From NCBI GenBank assembly GCA_934667815.1, contig CAKUMO010000023.1, forward strand, positions 1-40,616: DNA of 40,616 nt, in the 5' to 3' direction. Below, one piece after another: positions 15,379-22,884 of the stretch (positions are counted from its first letter, which is position 1; each line of letters starts with the position of its first letter). Below the pieces are notes generated by a model. That model had not been told where the DNA came from. It worked only from the letters and a program-made list of their open reading frames with translations, and did no database searches. Position numbers and translations under genes: made by a program. The stretch is from an uncultured Oscillospiraceae bacterium (lineage in GTDB: Bacteria > Bacillota > Clostridia > Oscillospirales > Oscillospiraceae).

Positions 15379-15405
15379 GAAAGGGAACCGACAGGGTTCC
15401 CTTTC
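15379..15405. repeat. Palindrome 1 between acsB and rlmH
   Basis: GAAAGGGAACC (15379-15389) and GGTTCCCTTTC (15395-15405), an 11-bp perfect stem with loop GACAG. It has no T tract on either strand. Confidence 0.6.
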
Positions 15406-15430
15406 GCGTTCAATAACCCGCCGCAGCGAC

Positions 15431-15479
15431 CAAAATTGCAAAATAATAAAAAAATACAAATTTTGATTTTGCAATTTTG
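15431..15479. repeat. Palindrome 2, AT-rich, between acsB and rlmH
   Basis: CAAAATTGCAAAAT (15431-15444) and ATTTTGCAATTTTG (15466-15479), a perfect 14-bp inverted repeat around a 21-base A-rich centre. It is strikingly AT-rich compared with its surroundings. Confidence 0.6.
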
Positions 15480-15482
15480 CAG

Positions 15483-15526
15483 GCAGCTTGCCCCAAAAGT
15501 CCAAAGGGACTTTTGGGGCAAGCTGC
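15483..15526. repeat. Palindrome 3, perfect 20-bp stem next to rlmH stop
   Basis: GCAGCTTGCCCCAAAAGTCC (15483-15502) and its exact complement at 15507-15526 with the 4-base loop AAAG. It ends three bases before the rlmH stop codon (15530-15532), so it may end the sufC-sufB-rlmH transcript, although no T tract follows. Confidence 0.65.
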
Positions 15527-15529
15527 GAG

Positions 15530-16012
15530 TCATTTATGATATTTCGTTCCGGCGAGGATGGTCTGCGCGCGATAAAGCTGCTCGAGCGCCATCACGCGCA
15601 TCAAATGGTGCGGGAAGGTCATTGGCCCGAAGGACAGGCGGAAATCCGCCTGCTTTTTGATTTCCGGCGCGATGCCGAAGGACGAACCGATCAAAAAGCA
15701 TGCCGCGCCGCGTCCGGAGAGCTTGACCTCCTCGAGCTTCTGCGCCAGACGCTCACTGGACAGCTCCGTCCCCTCCGGGGTCAGCACGCAGAACCACGCG
15801 CCCTTGGGAAGCTTCTGGACGATCAGCTCGGCCTCCTTGCTCAGACCCGCCGCGATCTGCGCCGCGCTCGGGTCGTCGGGCAGGCGCGTTTCGGGCAGCT
15901 CGACGAGCGAAAATTCGCAGTAGCTTTTCAGCCGTTTCTGGTATTCCTCCACCGCGGCAAGGTAAAATTTCTCCTTCAGCTTGCCGACAGTCAGCAGCGT
16001 TATGCGGAACAT
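15530..16012 (-). CDS. rlmH: 23S rRNA (pseudouridine1915-N3)-methyltransferase RlmH
   Basis: A 160-residue SPOUT-class methyltransferase, the same length as the family (about 159). It uses S-adenosylmethionine to methylate pseudouridine 1915 in helix 69 of 23S rRNA. Visible hallmarks are the N-terminal ITLLTVGKLKEKFY, the AACFLIGSSFGI block of the knot, LSFGPMTFPHHLMRVMALEQLYRA and the C-terminal KYHK that reaches into the active site. Its ATG shares one base with the stop of the SufB-like gene (TGATG), so it is the last gene of that operon. It is a housekeeping enzyme. Confidence 0.95.
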   Translation of the reverse strand: MFRITLLTVGKLKEKFYLAAVEEYQKRLKSYCEFSLVELPETRLPDDPSAAQIAAGLSKEAELIVQKLPKGAWFCVLTPEGTELSSERLAQKLEEVKLSGRGAACFLIGSSFGIAPEIKKQADFRLSFGPMTFPHHLMRVMALEQLYRAQTILAGTKYHK

Positions 16013-16935
16013 CAGCGCAAAAAGCCCTCGAGAATCTTTTCCTCCGCCTGCTGCGCGTCCAGACCGAGGGTCATGAGCTTGAGAATCTGATCGCCCGCGA
16101 TGCGGCCGATCGCGGCCTCGTGGATAAGGCTGGCGTCCACATGGTTGCAGGTGATCTCCGGAATGGCGCGTACCCTTGCGTGCCCCATCAAAATCGCGTC
16201 ACATTGCACATGTCCGAAGCACTGGTTGTTGCCCTGCACGCGCGGATAGAAGATTTGTGAGGATTCGTCCTGCGCGACCGAGCGCGAAACGACCTGCGTC
16301 TTGGTGTTCTTGCCGTTTAGAAACACGTCCATTTCGCTCACGGCGTGCTGTGCGCCGTGTGTCAGCAGCTTTTCGCGGATGACGATCTCGCTGTTTTCGC
16401 CGTTGCACTCGGCCTTGGTGTACCGCTTTGTGTCGTCCACGCCGCGGATCTGGCTGGTCTCCAGCGTCACCGACGCGCCCTCCTCGAGATAGAGGATGGT
16501 CTGCGGGTTGAGGATGCGCTTGCCGCCGCCCTCGCCCTCGCCGTAGTGCTTTTCGATATACCTGACCTTTGCGTTCTTGCCGACGTAAAACGTGTGGATG
16601 CCGTCGTGCTGGCTGTCGCAGTCGCCGCAGTTGTGGATGCCGCAGCCCGCGACGATGGTCACGTCCGCGCCCTCACCCACGAAAAAGTCGTTGTAGACCA
16701 TATCCTTAAAGCCAGATTTCGTCAGGATGACCGGAATGTGCACCGATTCGTCCTTGGTAAAGGGCGCGATGCGGATGTCGATGCCGTCCTTGTCGGTCTT
16801 GGACTCGATGGTAATGTGCTCGGAGTTGCGGCGGAAGGCCTTCTGCCCGTCCGAACGGATGTTGACCGCGCCCTCGCCGGTGCCTTTCATGCCGGCCACG
16901 ATGGAGAGAATCTTCTCCTGAATTTCGTTCAGCAT
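16012..16935 (-). CDS. Short SufB/SufD-like Fe-S scaffold protein (minimal SUF/SMS type)
   Basis: A 307-residue SufBD-family protein with the family's beta-helix pattern (alternating short strands, e.g. GADVTIVAGCGIHNCGD; GKNAKVRYIEKHYGEG; EGASVTLETSQIRG) and the C-terminal VDASLIHEAAIGRIAGDQIL that contacts SufC. It is much shorter than SufB (about 470 residues) and has a cysteine-rich HNCGDCDSQHDGIHTF loop. It pairs only with SufC, which matches the minimal SMS-type iron-sulfur assembly system described in anaerobes. ATG 16935 lies inside the end of sufC (ATGCTGA overlap). No sufS, sufU or sufD is nearby. Iron-sulfur clusters made here would serve enzymes such as the CO dehydrogenase encoded next door. 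Confidence 0.85.
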   Translation of the reverse strand: MLNEIQEKILSIVAGMKGTGEGAVNIRSDGQKAFRRNSEHITIESKTDKDGIDIRIAPFTKDESVHIPVILTKSGFKDMVYNDFFVGEGADVTIVAGCGIHNCGDCDSQHDGIHTFYVGKNAKVRYIEKHYGEGEGGGKRILNPQTILYLEEGASVTLETSQIRGVDDTKRYTKAECNGENSEIVIREKLLTHGAQHAVSEMDVFLNGKNTKTQVVSRSVAQDESSQIFYPRVQGNNQCFGHVQCDAILMGHARVRAIPEITCNHVDASLIHEAAIGRIAGDQILKLMTLGLDAQQAEEKILEGFLR

Positions 16936-17663
16936 GCGTTGTTCCCTCCCAGACGGTTGCAGCCGGTGACGGTATCGGCCATGATTTTGGGGTAGACCTC
17001 CTCGACGCTGCCGCGCGCGGCGACCTGCCCGCCCGCAATCAGGACGATCTCGTCGGCCAGACGGATGATGCGCTCCTGATGCGAAATGATGAGGATGGTG
17101 GCCTCTTTTTTGTCGTGAATTTCCTGGAAGGTCTCGGTCAGGCGGGCGAACGACCACAGGTCGATGCCGGCCTCCGGTTCGTCGAAGATCATCAGCTCGC
17201 TGCGCCGGGCGAGCACGGTGGCAATCTCGATGCGCTTGACCTCGCCGCCGGAGAGGCTGGCGTCCACATCGCGGTCGATGTAGTCGCGGGCGCACAGGCC
17301 GACCTTGGTCAGGTAGCCGCAGGCGGCGTCATGCGACATCGGGGCGCCCGCCGCGATGTTCAGAAGGTCACGGACCTTCATGCCCTTGAAGCGCGGCGGC
17401 TGCTGGAAGCCGTAGGAAATGCCGAGACGCGCACGCTCGGTGACGGACAGCGCGGTGATGTCCTGCCCGTTCCAGACGATGGAGCCGGACGTGGCCGGAT
17501 TGATGCCCATGATGGCGCGGGCGAGGGTGGTCTTGCCGCCGCCGTTCGGGCCGGTGACGACCACGAAGCGCTTGTCCGCGATGGTCAGATTGACGTCGCG
17601 CAGGATCTCGGCCGCCCCGGCTTCGTCCTGCACGCGGTAGGAAAGATGTTTGATTTCTAGCAT
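16929..17663 (-). CDS. sufC: SufC-type ABC ATPase for Fe-S cluster assembly
   Basis: A 244-residue ABC ATPase. Walker A is GPNGGGKTT (38-46), the Q-loop region is SYGFQQPPRFKGMKVRDLL, the signature is SLSGGEVKRIEIA, Walker B is LMIFDEPEAGIDLWS and the switch region is IISHQERI. SGGE(x)KR and DEPEAGIDLW are characteristic of SufC rather than of membrane transporters, and no membrane partner is present. ATP hydrolysis would drive shape changes of the SufB-like scaffold encoded next. I chose ATG 17663 because MLEIKHLSYR is the family N-terminus; the frame is open upstream only because of leader sequence that includes the promoter. Confidence 0.92.
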   Translation of the reverse strand: MLEIKHLSYRVQDEAGAAEILRDVNLTIADKRFVVVTGPNGGGKTTLARAIMGINPATSGSIVWNGQDITALSVTERARLGISYGFQQPPRFKGMKVRDLLNIAAGAPMSHDAACGYLTKVGLCARDYIDRDVDASLSGGEVKRIEIATVLARRSELMIFDEPEAGIDLWSFARLTETFQEIHDKKEATILIISHQERIIRLADEIVLIAGGQVAARGSVEEVYPKIMADTVTGCNRLGGNNAC

Positions 17664-17700
17664 AATGACCTCTTTGTCGTATCCGAAAGTTCTACACAGG

Positions 17701-17729
17701 AATATAGCATATTTTTCCCGCAGTTGCAA
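17701..17729 (-). promoter_or_regulatory. Sigma-A type promoter of sufC-sufB-rlmH
   Basis: On the minus strand: TTGCAA (17729-17724), 17-base spacer, TATATT (17706-17701), with TG one base before the -10 box. Confidence 0.75.
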
Positions 17730-17770
17730 GGTTTTATCAGACTTTATTCCGGAAAGAGTCACATTGCGGT

Positions 17771-18148
17771 TCAGATCGACAGGGATTTGCGCAGCACCTC
17801 GTGCATGGACTGGCCGTGGTGGACGTAATAGGCAAGACAGATCACCGTTTCGCGCGGGGAATAGGGCGCGGAAACCTTACGGCCGAGGATGATGCGCAGC
17901 AGCTCCGGATCGCCGTCGCTCCAGCAGCGTGCGCACAGGCGCTCGACACTGCGTGAAACGGCCGTGACCGGCTTCCCGAGCTGCTCGGCCACGGCGGGGT
18001 AGACGGTTTTCGTGACGCGCACGTCATCCATGGGAACGCCCTCTTTAAACAGCAGCGCCGCCACATAATCTATCACCGCAGCCAGCGGGCGCACGTCGTC
18101 GCGTATCGGCCCGAGCAGTGCGCGCAACAGGGTTTCTGTCTTTGTCAT
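17771..18148 (-). CDS. Stand-alone Spo0A C-terminal-domain DNA-binding protein
   Basis: A 125-residue protein whose whole length corresponds to the Spo0A effector domain (PF08769). It has RVTKTVYPAVAEQLGKPVTAVSRSVERLCARCW, the recognition-helix region of Spo0A, followed by a short C-terminal part with PRETVICLAYYVHHG. No receiver domain or phospho-acceptor aspartate is present, and only ~20 residues precede the domain. It would therefore bind DNA without phosphorelay control, or compete with Spo0A. ATG 18148 follows AAGGAG. Two direct TTCTGTCG repeats precede its -10 box, which hints at self-regulation. It is separate from the suf operon, whose promoter lies downstream of its stop. Target genes are unknown. 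Confidence 0.78.
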   Translation of the reverse strand: MTKTETLLRALLGPIRDDVRPLAAVIDYVAALLFKEGVPMDDVRVTKTVYPAVAEQLGKPVTAVSRSVERLCARCWSDGDPELLRIILGRKVSAPYSPRETVICLAYYVHHGQSMHEVLRKSLSI

Positions 18149-18177
18149 AATGATCTCCTTTTTCTGATGGTGAGACC

Positions 18178-18229
18178 ATTATAAGACCGTTTCGGACACT
18201 TCGTAGAAAAACGACAGAAGCCGACAGAA
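18178..18229 (-). promoter_or_regulatory. Promoter with tandem 0A-box-like repeats
   Basis: On the minus strand: TTCTGTCG (18229-18222) repeated exactly 10 bases on (18219-18212), then about 28 bases to TATAAT (18183-18178). There is no good -35 hexamer. The repeats contain TGTCG, the core of the Spo0A box TGTCGAA, and lie about one helical turn apart just before the -35 position, as for an activator. Confidence 0.5.
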
Positions 18230-18284
18230 ATCATCGGGTTCCCGCAGCGGGACGAGCCTGCGCCGCTGCAAATATGGGAAACGG

Positions 18285-18308
18285 AAAAAATTTCAAGGGC
18301 GCCGCCCC
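18285..18308 (-). terminator. Possible terminator of the minus-strand operon ending with DUF3786
   Basis: On the minus strand GGGGCGGCGCCC is followed by TTGAAATTTTTT. The stem is short (4-5 bp) but GC-rich. The ~75 bases between it and the DUF3786 stop contain further GC-rich inverted repeats. Confidence 0.35.
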
Positions 18309-18383
18309 GGATGCAGACCCGAAAACGGGCCGTGGGGGCGACGTCCCCGACGCCCGGAAGCACGCGGTTTCACATGAATCCTC

Positions 18384-18995
18384 TTACGCCTCGCGGAGGC
18401 GGCGGAGAATTTCTCCCGACAGATAAAATGTCGTCTCGTAGCGCAGATACCGGCAGGTATTGCGATCCCAGAGAAGCTGGAGCTGCGCGGGAAATTCCTC
18501 GTCGGCGCTCCAGAAGCGCAGCAGTACCGGCAGACAGTCGAACGCGGGCAGCACCGAGGCAAAATCGCCGTCGGTTATTTCTCTGCCGCCCAGATGCGCA
18601 CAGGCGCGGCGCAGCCTGCCCAAATCCTTCTCATAGGGTCGGGCGCTCTCGTCCGGGTGGATCATCAGGCTGCCCGGAACCGTGCCGCCCTGCACTGCGT
18701 GAAAGCTCGTGTGCGCGCACCACTCGTGCGCAAGGACGGGGCGGCCGTTCGGATTGGTCAGCAGGTCGTAGACTGTCAGCGCTGCGTCGAAGCCCGCGAG
18801 TGTCCATGCGCCGTCCTGCATGCGCTCGACCTGCGCCGTGCCGCGCAGAAGGCGGTGCGGCGTGTTCAGCATCGGGAAGTACAGCGCTGTTTCGTCCAGA
18901 GCAAGGCCGAAGGTCTGCGCAATTTTTTCAATGTCGTAGGTCAAAAATGTCCGCGCGGCGGCCTGCCGCTGCAATTCATAGTTATCGCGCATCAT
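18384..18995 (-). CDS. DUF3786 domain-containing protein
   Basis: A 203-residue soluble protein of the DUF3786 family, found mainly in anaerobes. Family-like features are the middle segment LTVYDLLTNPNGRPVLAHEWC and the C-terminal block LPVLLRFWSADEEFPAQLQLLWD then RYLRYETTFYLSGEILRRL. No catalytic motif or metal site stands out, and the function is unknown. The start overlaps the stop of the ygiQ-type gene by four bases, so it is translationally coupled to that radical SAM enzyme and is the last gene of a long minus-strand operon. The family call is from memory of conserved blocks. Confidence 0.75.
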   Translation of the reverse strand: MMRDNYELQRQAAARTFLTYDIEKIAQTFGLALDETALYFPMLNTPHRLLRGTAQVERMQDGAWTLAGFDAALTVYDLLTNPNGRPVLAHEWCAHTSFHAVQGGTVPGSLMIHPDESARPYEKDLGRLRRACAHLGGREITDGDFASVLPAFDCLPVLLRFWSADEEFPAQLQLLWDRNTCRYLRYETTFYLSGEILRRLREA

Positions 18996-20956
18996 TTTTT
19001 CCTCTTTTTCAGATAACGCTCAGCCTGCCGGAGCTGCGCCGCCGTGGGAACGGGCGGTGCTTTTTTCTGCGGCTTTTCCGGTTTTCTCGGCGGGCCTGCG
19101 GACTTTTTCGCGGGCTTATCCGGCCGTTTTTCGGGTGGCTTTTTTGCCGGTTCGGGCTGCTTTTCGCCCTTGCGCGGGCGGATCAGGCACTTTTCACCGT
19201 TGCCGATGAGGTCGGTGCGCCCCGCCTTTTCCAGCGCCTCGCGCACGAGGGCGTAATTCTTCGGGTCGCGGTACTGGATGAGCGCACGCTGCATCGCCTT
19301 CTCGTGCGGGTCGGTGGGCACATAGACCGGCTCCATTGTGCGCGGGTCGAGACCGGTGTAATACATCACGGTCGAGAGCGTCGAGGGCGTTGGGTAAAAG
19401 TCCTGCACCTGCTCGGGCATATAGCCCAGATCGCGGACGTACTCGGCCAGCTCCACGGCCTGCTTCATCGTCGAGCCGGGGTGCGAGCTCATGAGATAGG
19501 GCACGAGAAATTGCTTTAAGCCCTCTTTTTCGTTCAGTGCGGCGTATTTTCGGCAGAACTTCTGATAGACCGCGTGGCGCGGCTTGCCCATATAGTGCAG
19601 CACCTGATCGGAGACGTGCTCTGGCGCGACCTTGAGCTGACCGGAGACGTGGTATTTTACCAGCTCCTTTAAAAATGACGGGTCGGGGTCGGCCAGCAGA
19701 TAGTCAAAGCGGATGCCGCTGCGGATAAAGACCTTTTTCACGCCCGGCAGCGCACGCAGCGCCTGCAAAAGTGCAATGTAATCCGTATGCTCCGCGACGA
19801 GATTTTTGCAGGGCGAGGGGAACAGGCACTGCTTCGTCGGGCAGACGCCGCGCTTTAACTGGCCGTCGCAGGCCGGGCGGCGGAAATTGGCCGTCGGGCC
19901 GCCGACGTCGTGGATGTAGCCCTTGAAGTCGGGCTGCTTTGTCATTTCGCGCGCTTCCCTGAGAATGGATTCGTGGCTGCGCACCTGCACAATGCGCCCC
20001 TGATGGAAGGTCAGCGCACAGAACGAGCAGCCGCCGAAGCAGCCGCGGTTGGACACCAGACTGAAGCGCACCTCGGAGATGGCGGGAACCGTGTCGTGAT
20101 AGGACGGATGGGGCAAATTCTGATATGGCAGGGCGTAGACATCGTCCATTTCCTGCGTGGAAAGCGGCTTCTGCGGCGGGTTCTGCACGACGAACTCGCG
20201 GCCGTAAGGCTCGACGAGGCGCTTGGCGCGGAAGGGGTCGGTGTTGCAGTACTGCGTGTAAAAGCTCTCGGCGTAGCGGCGCTTATCGGCCTTTAATTCC
20301 TCGTAAGAAGGCAAAACAAGTGCATCCGCGACGCTGGAAAGGTCGTTCGTGCGCCAGACCGTACCGTCGATGAACGTCAGATCATGGACGGAAAGACCGC
20401 TGTTCAGCGCGTCGGCAGCCTCGACGATGCTGCGCTCGCCCATGCCGTAGAGCAGCAGATCGGCCTGCGAATCGAGCAAAATCGACCGCTTGAGCTTGTC
20501 CGACCAGTAGTCGTAATGCGCCAGACGGCGCAGGCTGGCCTCGATGCCGCCGATGAGAATGGGAATTTTCGGATGCGTGCGGCGGATGAGATTGCAGTAG
20601 ACCACGGTCGCATAGTCCGGGCGCTTGCCGGTCAGGCCGCCGGGCGTATAGGCGTCGGTCCTGCGCCGGTGCTTGCCGACGGAATAGTGGTTGACCATGG
20701 AGTCCATGTTGCCGCCCGTGACCAGAAAGCCGAGGCGCGGCGTACCGAAAATGTTGACCGAATTTTCGTCCCTCCAGTCCGGCTGCGAAACGATCGCGAC
20801 CTTGTAGCCCGCCGCCTCAAGCACGCGGCTGATGATGGCGTGGCCGAAGGAGGGATGATCGACATAGGCATCGCCGATGACATAGACGAAATCCGGCTGT
20901 GTCCAGCCGAGCGTGCGCATTTCCCTTGCGCTGACGGGTAAAAATCCGCCGCTCAT
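18992..20956 (-). CDS. YgiQ-family radical SAM protein
   Basis: A 654-residue protein of the YgiQ (UPF0313) family. The N-terminus (FLPVSAREMRTLGWTQPDFVYVIGDAYVDHPSFGHAII) carries a B12-binding-like fold, and the radical SAM domain has the CxxxCxxC cluster motif RGCFGGCSFCALTFHQGR at about residue 306. It continues with VGGPTANFR and KRGVCPTKQCLFPSPCKNL, which add more cysteines, and VAPEHVSDQVLHYMGKP. The reaction is unknown for the family. The last ~60 residues are low-complexity, lysine/proline-rich and basic (e.g. EPAKKPPEKRPDKPAKK), which suggests nucleic acid contact. It overlaps dut upstream and the DUF3786 gene downstream by four bases each. Confidence 0.92.
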   Translation of the reverse strand: MSGGFLPVSAREMRTLGWTQPDFVYVIGDAYVDHPSFGHAIISRVLEAAGYKVAIVSQPDWRDENSVNIFGTPRLGFLVTGGNMDSMVNHYSVGKHRRRTDAYTPGGLTGKRPDYATVVYCNLIRRTHPKIPILIGGIEASLRRLAHYDYWSDKLKRSILLDSQADLLLYGMGERSIVEAADALNSGLSVHDLTFIDGTVWRTNDLSSVADALVLPSYEELKADKRRYAESFYTQYCNTDPFRAKRLVEPYGREFVVQNPPQKPLSTQEMDDVYALPYQNLPHPSYHDTVPAISEVRFSLVSNRGCFGGCSFCALTFHQGRIVQVRSHESILREAREMTKQPDFKGYIHDVGGPTANFRRPACDGQLKRGVCPTKQCLFPSPCKNLVAEHTDYIALLQALRALPGVKKVFIRSGIRFDYLLADPDPSFLKELVKYHVSGQLKVAPEHVSDQVLHYMGKPRHAVYQKFCRKYAALNEKEGLKQFLVPYLMSSHPGSTMKQAVELAEYVRDLGYMPEQVQDFYPTPSTLSTVMYYTGLDPRTMEPVYVPTDPHEKAMQRALIQYRDPKNYALVREALEKAGRTDLIGNGEKCLIRPRKGEKQPEPAKKPPEKRPDKPAKKSAGPPRKPEKPQKKAPPVPTAAQLRQAERYLKKRKK

Positions 20957-21393
20957 TTCGTTCCCGTGGAGCCGAAGCCACCCTCGCCGCGCACGGTGTC
21001 CGAAAGCGTCTCGGCCTCGACGAACTGCGCGGTCAGAAAGGGCGTGAGGATCATCTGCGCGATGCGCTCGCCCGGCTCGATGGCCTGCGGCACGGCGCTC
21101 TCGTTGCGCAGGGGGACGAAAAATTCACCGCGATAATCCGGGTCGATCACGCCGACCTTGTTCGCCGGCGCGAGGCCGCGCTTGGTGGCAAGGCCACTGC
21201 GGGCAAAGACCAAACCCGCGTAGCCAGCGGGGATTTCCATGGCGATGCCGATGGAAATGAGCCGCGTTTCACCCGGCGCAAGCGTTACGGGTGCGTCGAG
21301 GCAGGCGCGCAGATCCGCGCCCGCGGAAAATTCCGTGCCGTAGGCAGGAAGCTGCGCATCCGGGCGGAGCTTTTTGACGTTAATTTTTTCCAT
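20953..21393 (-). CDS. dut: dUTP diphosphatase
   Basis: A 146-residue trimeric-type dUTPase, which hydrolyses dUTP to dUMP and pyrophosphate. All five motifs are visible: AGADLRACLD, ARSGLATKRGL, NKVGVIDPDYRGE (with the uracil-binding hairpin and catalytic D), GERIAQMI and RGEGGFGSTG, the glycine-rich C-terminal arm. It overlaps nrdG by 14 bases upstream and ygiQ by four bases downstream. Its place next to nrdG fits a role in deoxynucleotide supply. Confidence 0.95.
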   Translation of the reverse strand: MEKINVKKLRPDAQLPAYGTEFSAGADLRACLDAPVTLAPGETRLISIGIAMEIPAGYAGLVFARSGLATKRGLAPANKVGVIDPDYRGEFFVPLRNESAVPQAIEPGERIAQMILTPFLTAQFVEAETLSDTVRGEGGFGSTGTK

Positions 21394-21934
21394 GCTTTCC
21401 TCCGCGCTGCCAGCCGTCGTCCCAGAGGACGATCTGCCGGGCAGCCAATGTTTTGGGGATATCGATCAGGCGCTGGTTGGATGAGCCGCGGAACCGCAGC
21501 ATCAGATCCTTTTTCTCGATCTCAAAGGGGCCGTCCACCAGCACGTCGAGGCAGGAGAGAATCTCCCGCACAAGCGCCGGATCCCCGACCGCGCCTGCCA
21601 GCAGCTCACGGTCCAAAAGATAGCCCGTGAACGCCCAGAGGCTCTTTTGTGGGAAGCGGTCGCGCACGCGCCGCAGGAGAGCGGCCACGCCCGCCTGATT
21701 TTTCGGCTCGAACGGCTCGCCGCCGAGGACGGTCAGCCCCGCGATGTGCGCAGGCTCCAGAGAGCGCAGGATTTCCTGCGTGACGGCCTCGGTCAGCTCC
21801 TCGCCATAGGAAAAATCCCACGTCTGCGGCTGAAAGCACTCCTTGCAGTGGCGCGTGCAGCCGGAGACGAAAACCGACGTGCGCACGCCCGGGCCGTTTG
21901 CAATGTCATAAGTCTTAATGGCGGCGTAATTCAT
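21380..21934 (-). CDS. nrdG: Anaerobic ribonucleotide reductase activating protein (NrdG-type radical SAM)
   Basis: A 184-residue radical SAM activase. The CxxxCxxC motif is in SGCTRHCKECFQPQTWDFSYG (residues ~26-33), followed by GLTVLGGEPFEPKNQAG and the family's LDVLVDGPFEIEKKDLMLRFRGSSNQRLID. It would generate the glycyl radical on NrdD by cleaving S-adenosylmethionine. No nrdD gene is in the window, which is unusual since the two are commonly adjacent. It overlaps the hydrolase gene upstream (four bases, ATGA) and dut downstream (14 bases). Confidence 0.92.
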   Translation of the reverse strand: MNYAAIKTYDIANGPGVRTSVFVSGCTRHCKECFQPQTWDFSYGEELTEAVTQEILRSLEPAHIAGLTVLGGEPFEPKNQAGVAALLRRVRDRFPQKSLWAFTGYLLDRELLAGAVGDPALVREILSCLDVLVDGPFEIEKKDLMLRFRGSSNQRLIDIPKTLAARQIVLWDDGWQRGGKHGKN

Positions 21935-22884
21935 GAAACTCCTCCCAGTGCGCGATCCACAAACGTGCGCACGGCGTTCTGATAGCGCTCGGTTGCCTTC
22001 AGGTAGCTCTGACCGTGACCGGCCTCCGGCGTGAGCAGCAGCGTTTTGTCCTGCGAAGCGCAGGCGGCGTAATTTTTCTTCGACATTTCACAGGGCACAA
22101 AGGTGTCCGCCTCACCGTGTGCGAGGAACACCGGAAGCGTCGCGCGCGGCATGGCGTCGAGCGTGGAATACTCCTTCAGGCCAAAGCCTGCGAAAAGGCT
22201 TGCGTTCAGGTCGATCAGAGGAACGAGCAGCCGCGCCGGCAGGTGAAAATCGCGCGTGCACTTGGCGATGATCTCCCACGGCGAGGTATAGCCGCAGTCG
22301 GCGATCACGCCCCGGACGTTTTCCGAAAACGGTTCGCCGCAGGCCATGAGCACCGTGGACGCGCCCATGGAAACGCCGCCCAGCAGCAGCGGCGCGTTTT
22401 TGCCGAGGCGCTCTGCGCACCAGTGCGCCCAGGTGTGCACGTCGCGGCGCTCGCGCACGCCGAAGGTGATGAATTTCCCCTCGGACTCGCCCTGTGCACG
22501 CTCGTCCACGAACAGGAGGTTCAGCCCCTGTGCGCGGTAAAATTCCATCGCCACGCCGAAGTCCAGCTCGGGATAGCTGCGCCAGCCGTGAAACAGCAGC
22601 AGCGTCCCGCGCGCATTCTCGCAGGGCAAAAAGCGCCCGCGCAGCCGCAGACCGTCAAAGGACGTCACGAAAACCTCCTCGACCGGCTGCTGCGCAAGCC
22701 ACGCCTGCGCCTTGATAATGAAATCCTTATAATGCCGGAAGGACGAATTGGCCAGCACCGCGTCGATATTTGTGCCCAGTGCGCGGCCGCGGCGGCAGGC
22801 GTAGCGCATGACGATGTGCATGGCCACGAGCAGCAGCACGGCCAGCGCGGCGATGCAGATAAGAAAAATCCAAAGAGCCTTCAT
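21931..22884 (-). CDS. Membrane-anchored alpha/beta hydrolase
   Basis: A 317-residue serine hydrolase. The N-terminal segment ALWIFLICIAALAVLLLVAMHIVM (residues 3-26) is one membrane anchor. The alpha/beta hydrolase fold follows, with LLLFHGWRSYPELD (oxyanion-side HG), the nucleophile elbow GGVSMGAS, an acidic residue in HGEADTFVP and the catalytic histidine in AGHGQSY. The substrate is unknown; the family (BAAT/YqkD-like) includes esterases and acyltransferases. ATG 22884 overlaps the phosphatase stop (ATGA). The frame is open further upstream, but that stretch lies within the phosphatase gene. Confidence 0.85.
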   Translation of the reverse strand: MKALWIFLICIAALAVLLLVAMHIVMRYACRRGRALGTNIDAVLANSSFRHYKDFIIKAQAWLAQQPVEEVFVTSFDGLRLRGRFLPCENARGTLLLFHGWRSYPELDFGVAMEFYRAQGLNLLFVDERAQGESEGKFITFGVRERRDVHTWAHWCAERLGKNAPLLLGGVSMGASTVLMACGEPFSENVRGVIADCGYTSPWEIIAKCTRDFHLPARLLVPLIDLNASLFAGFGLKEYSTLDAMPRATLPVFLAHGEADTFVPCEMSKKNYAACASQDKTLLLTPEAGHGQSYLKATERYQNAVRTFVDRALGGVS

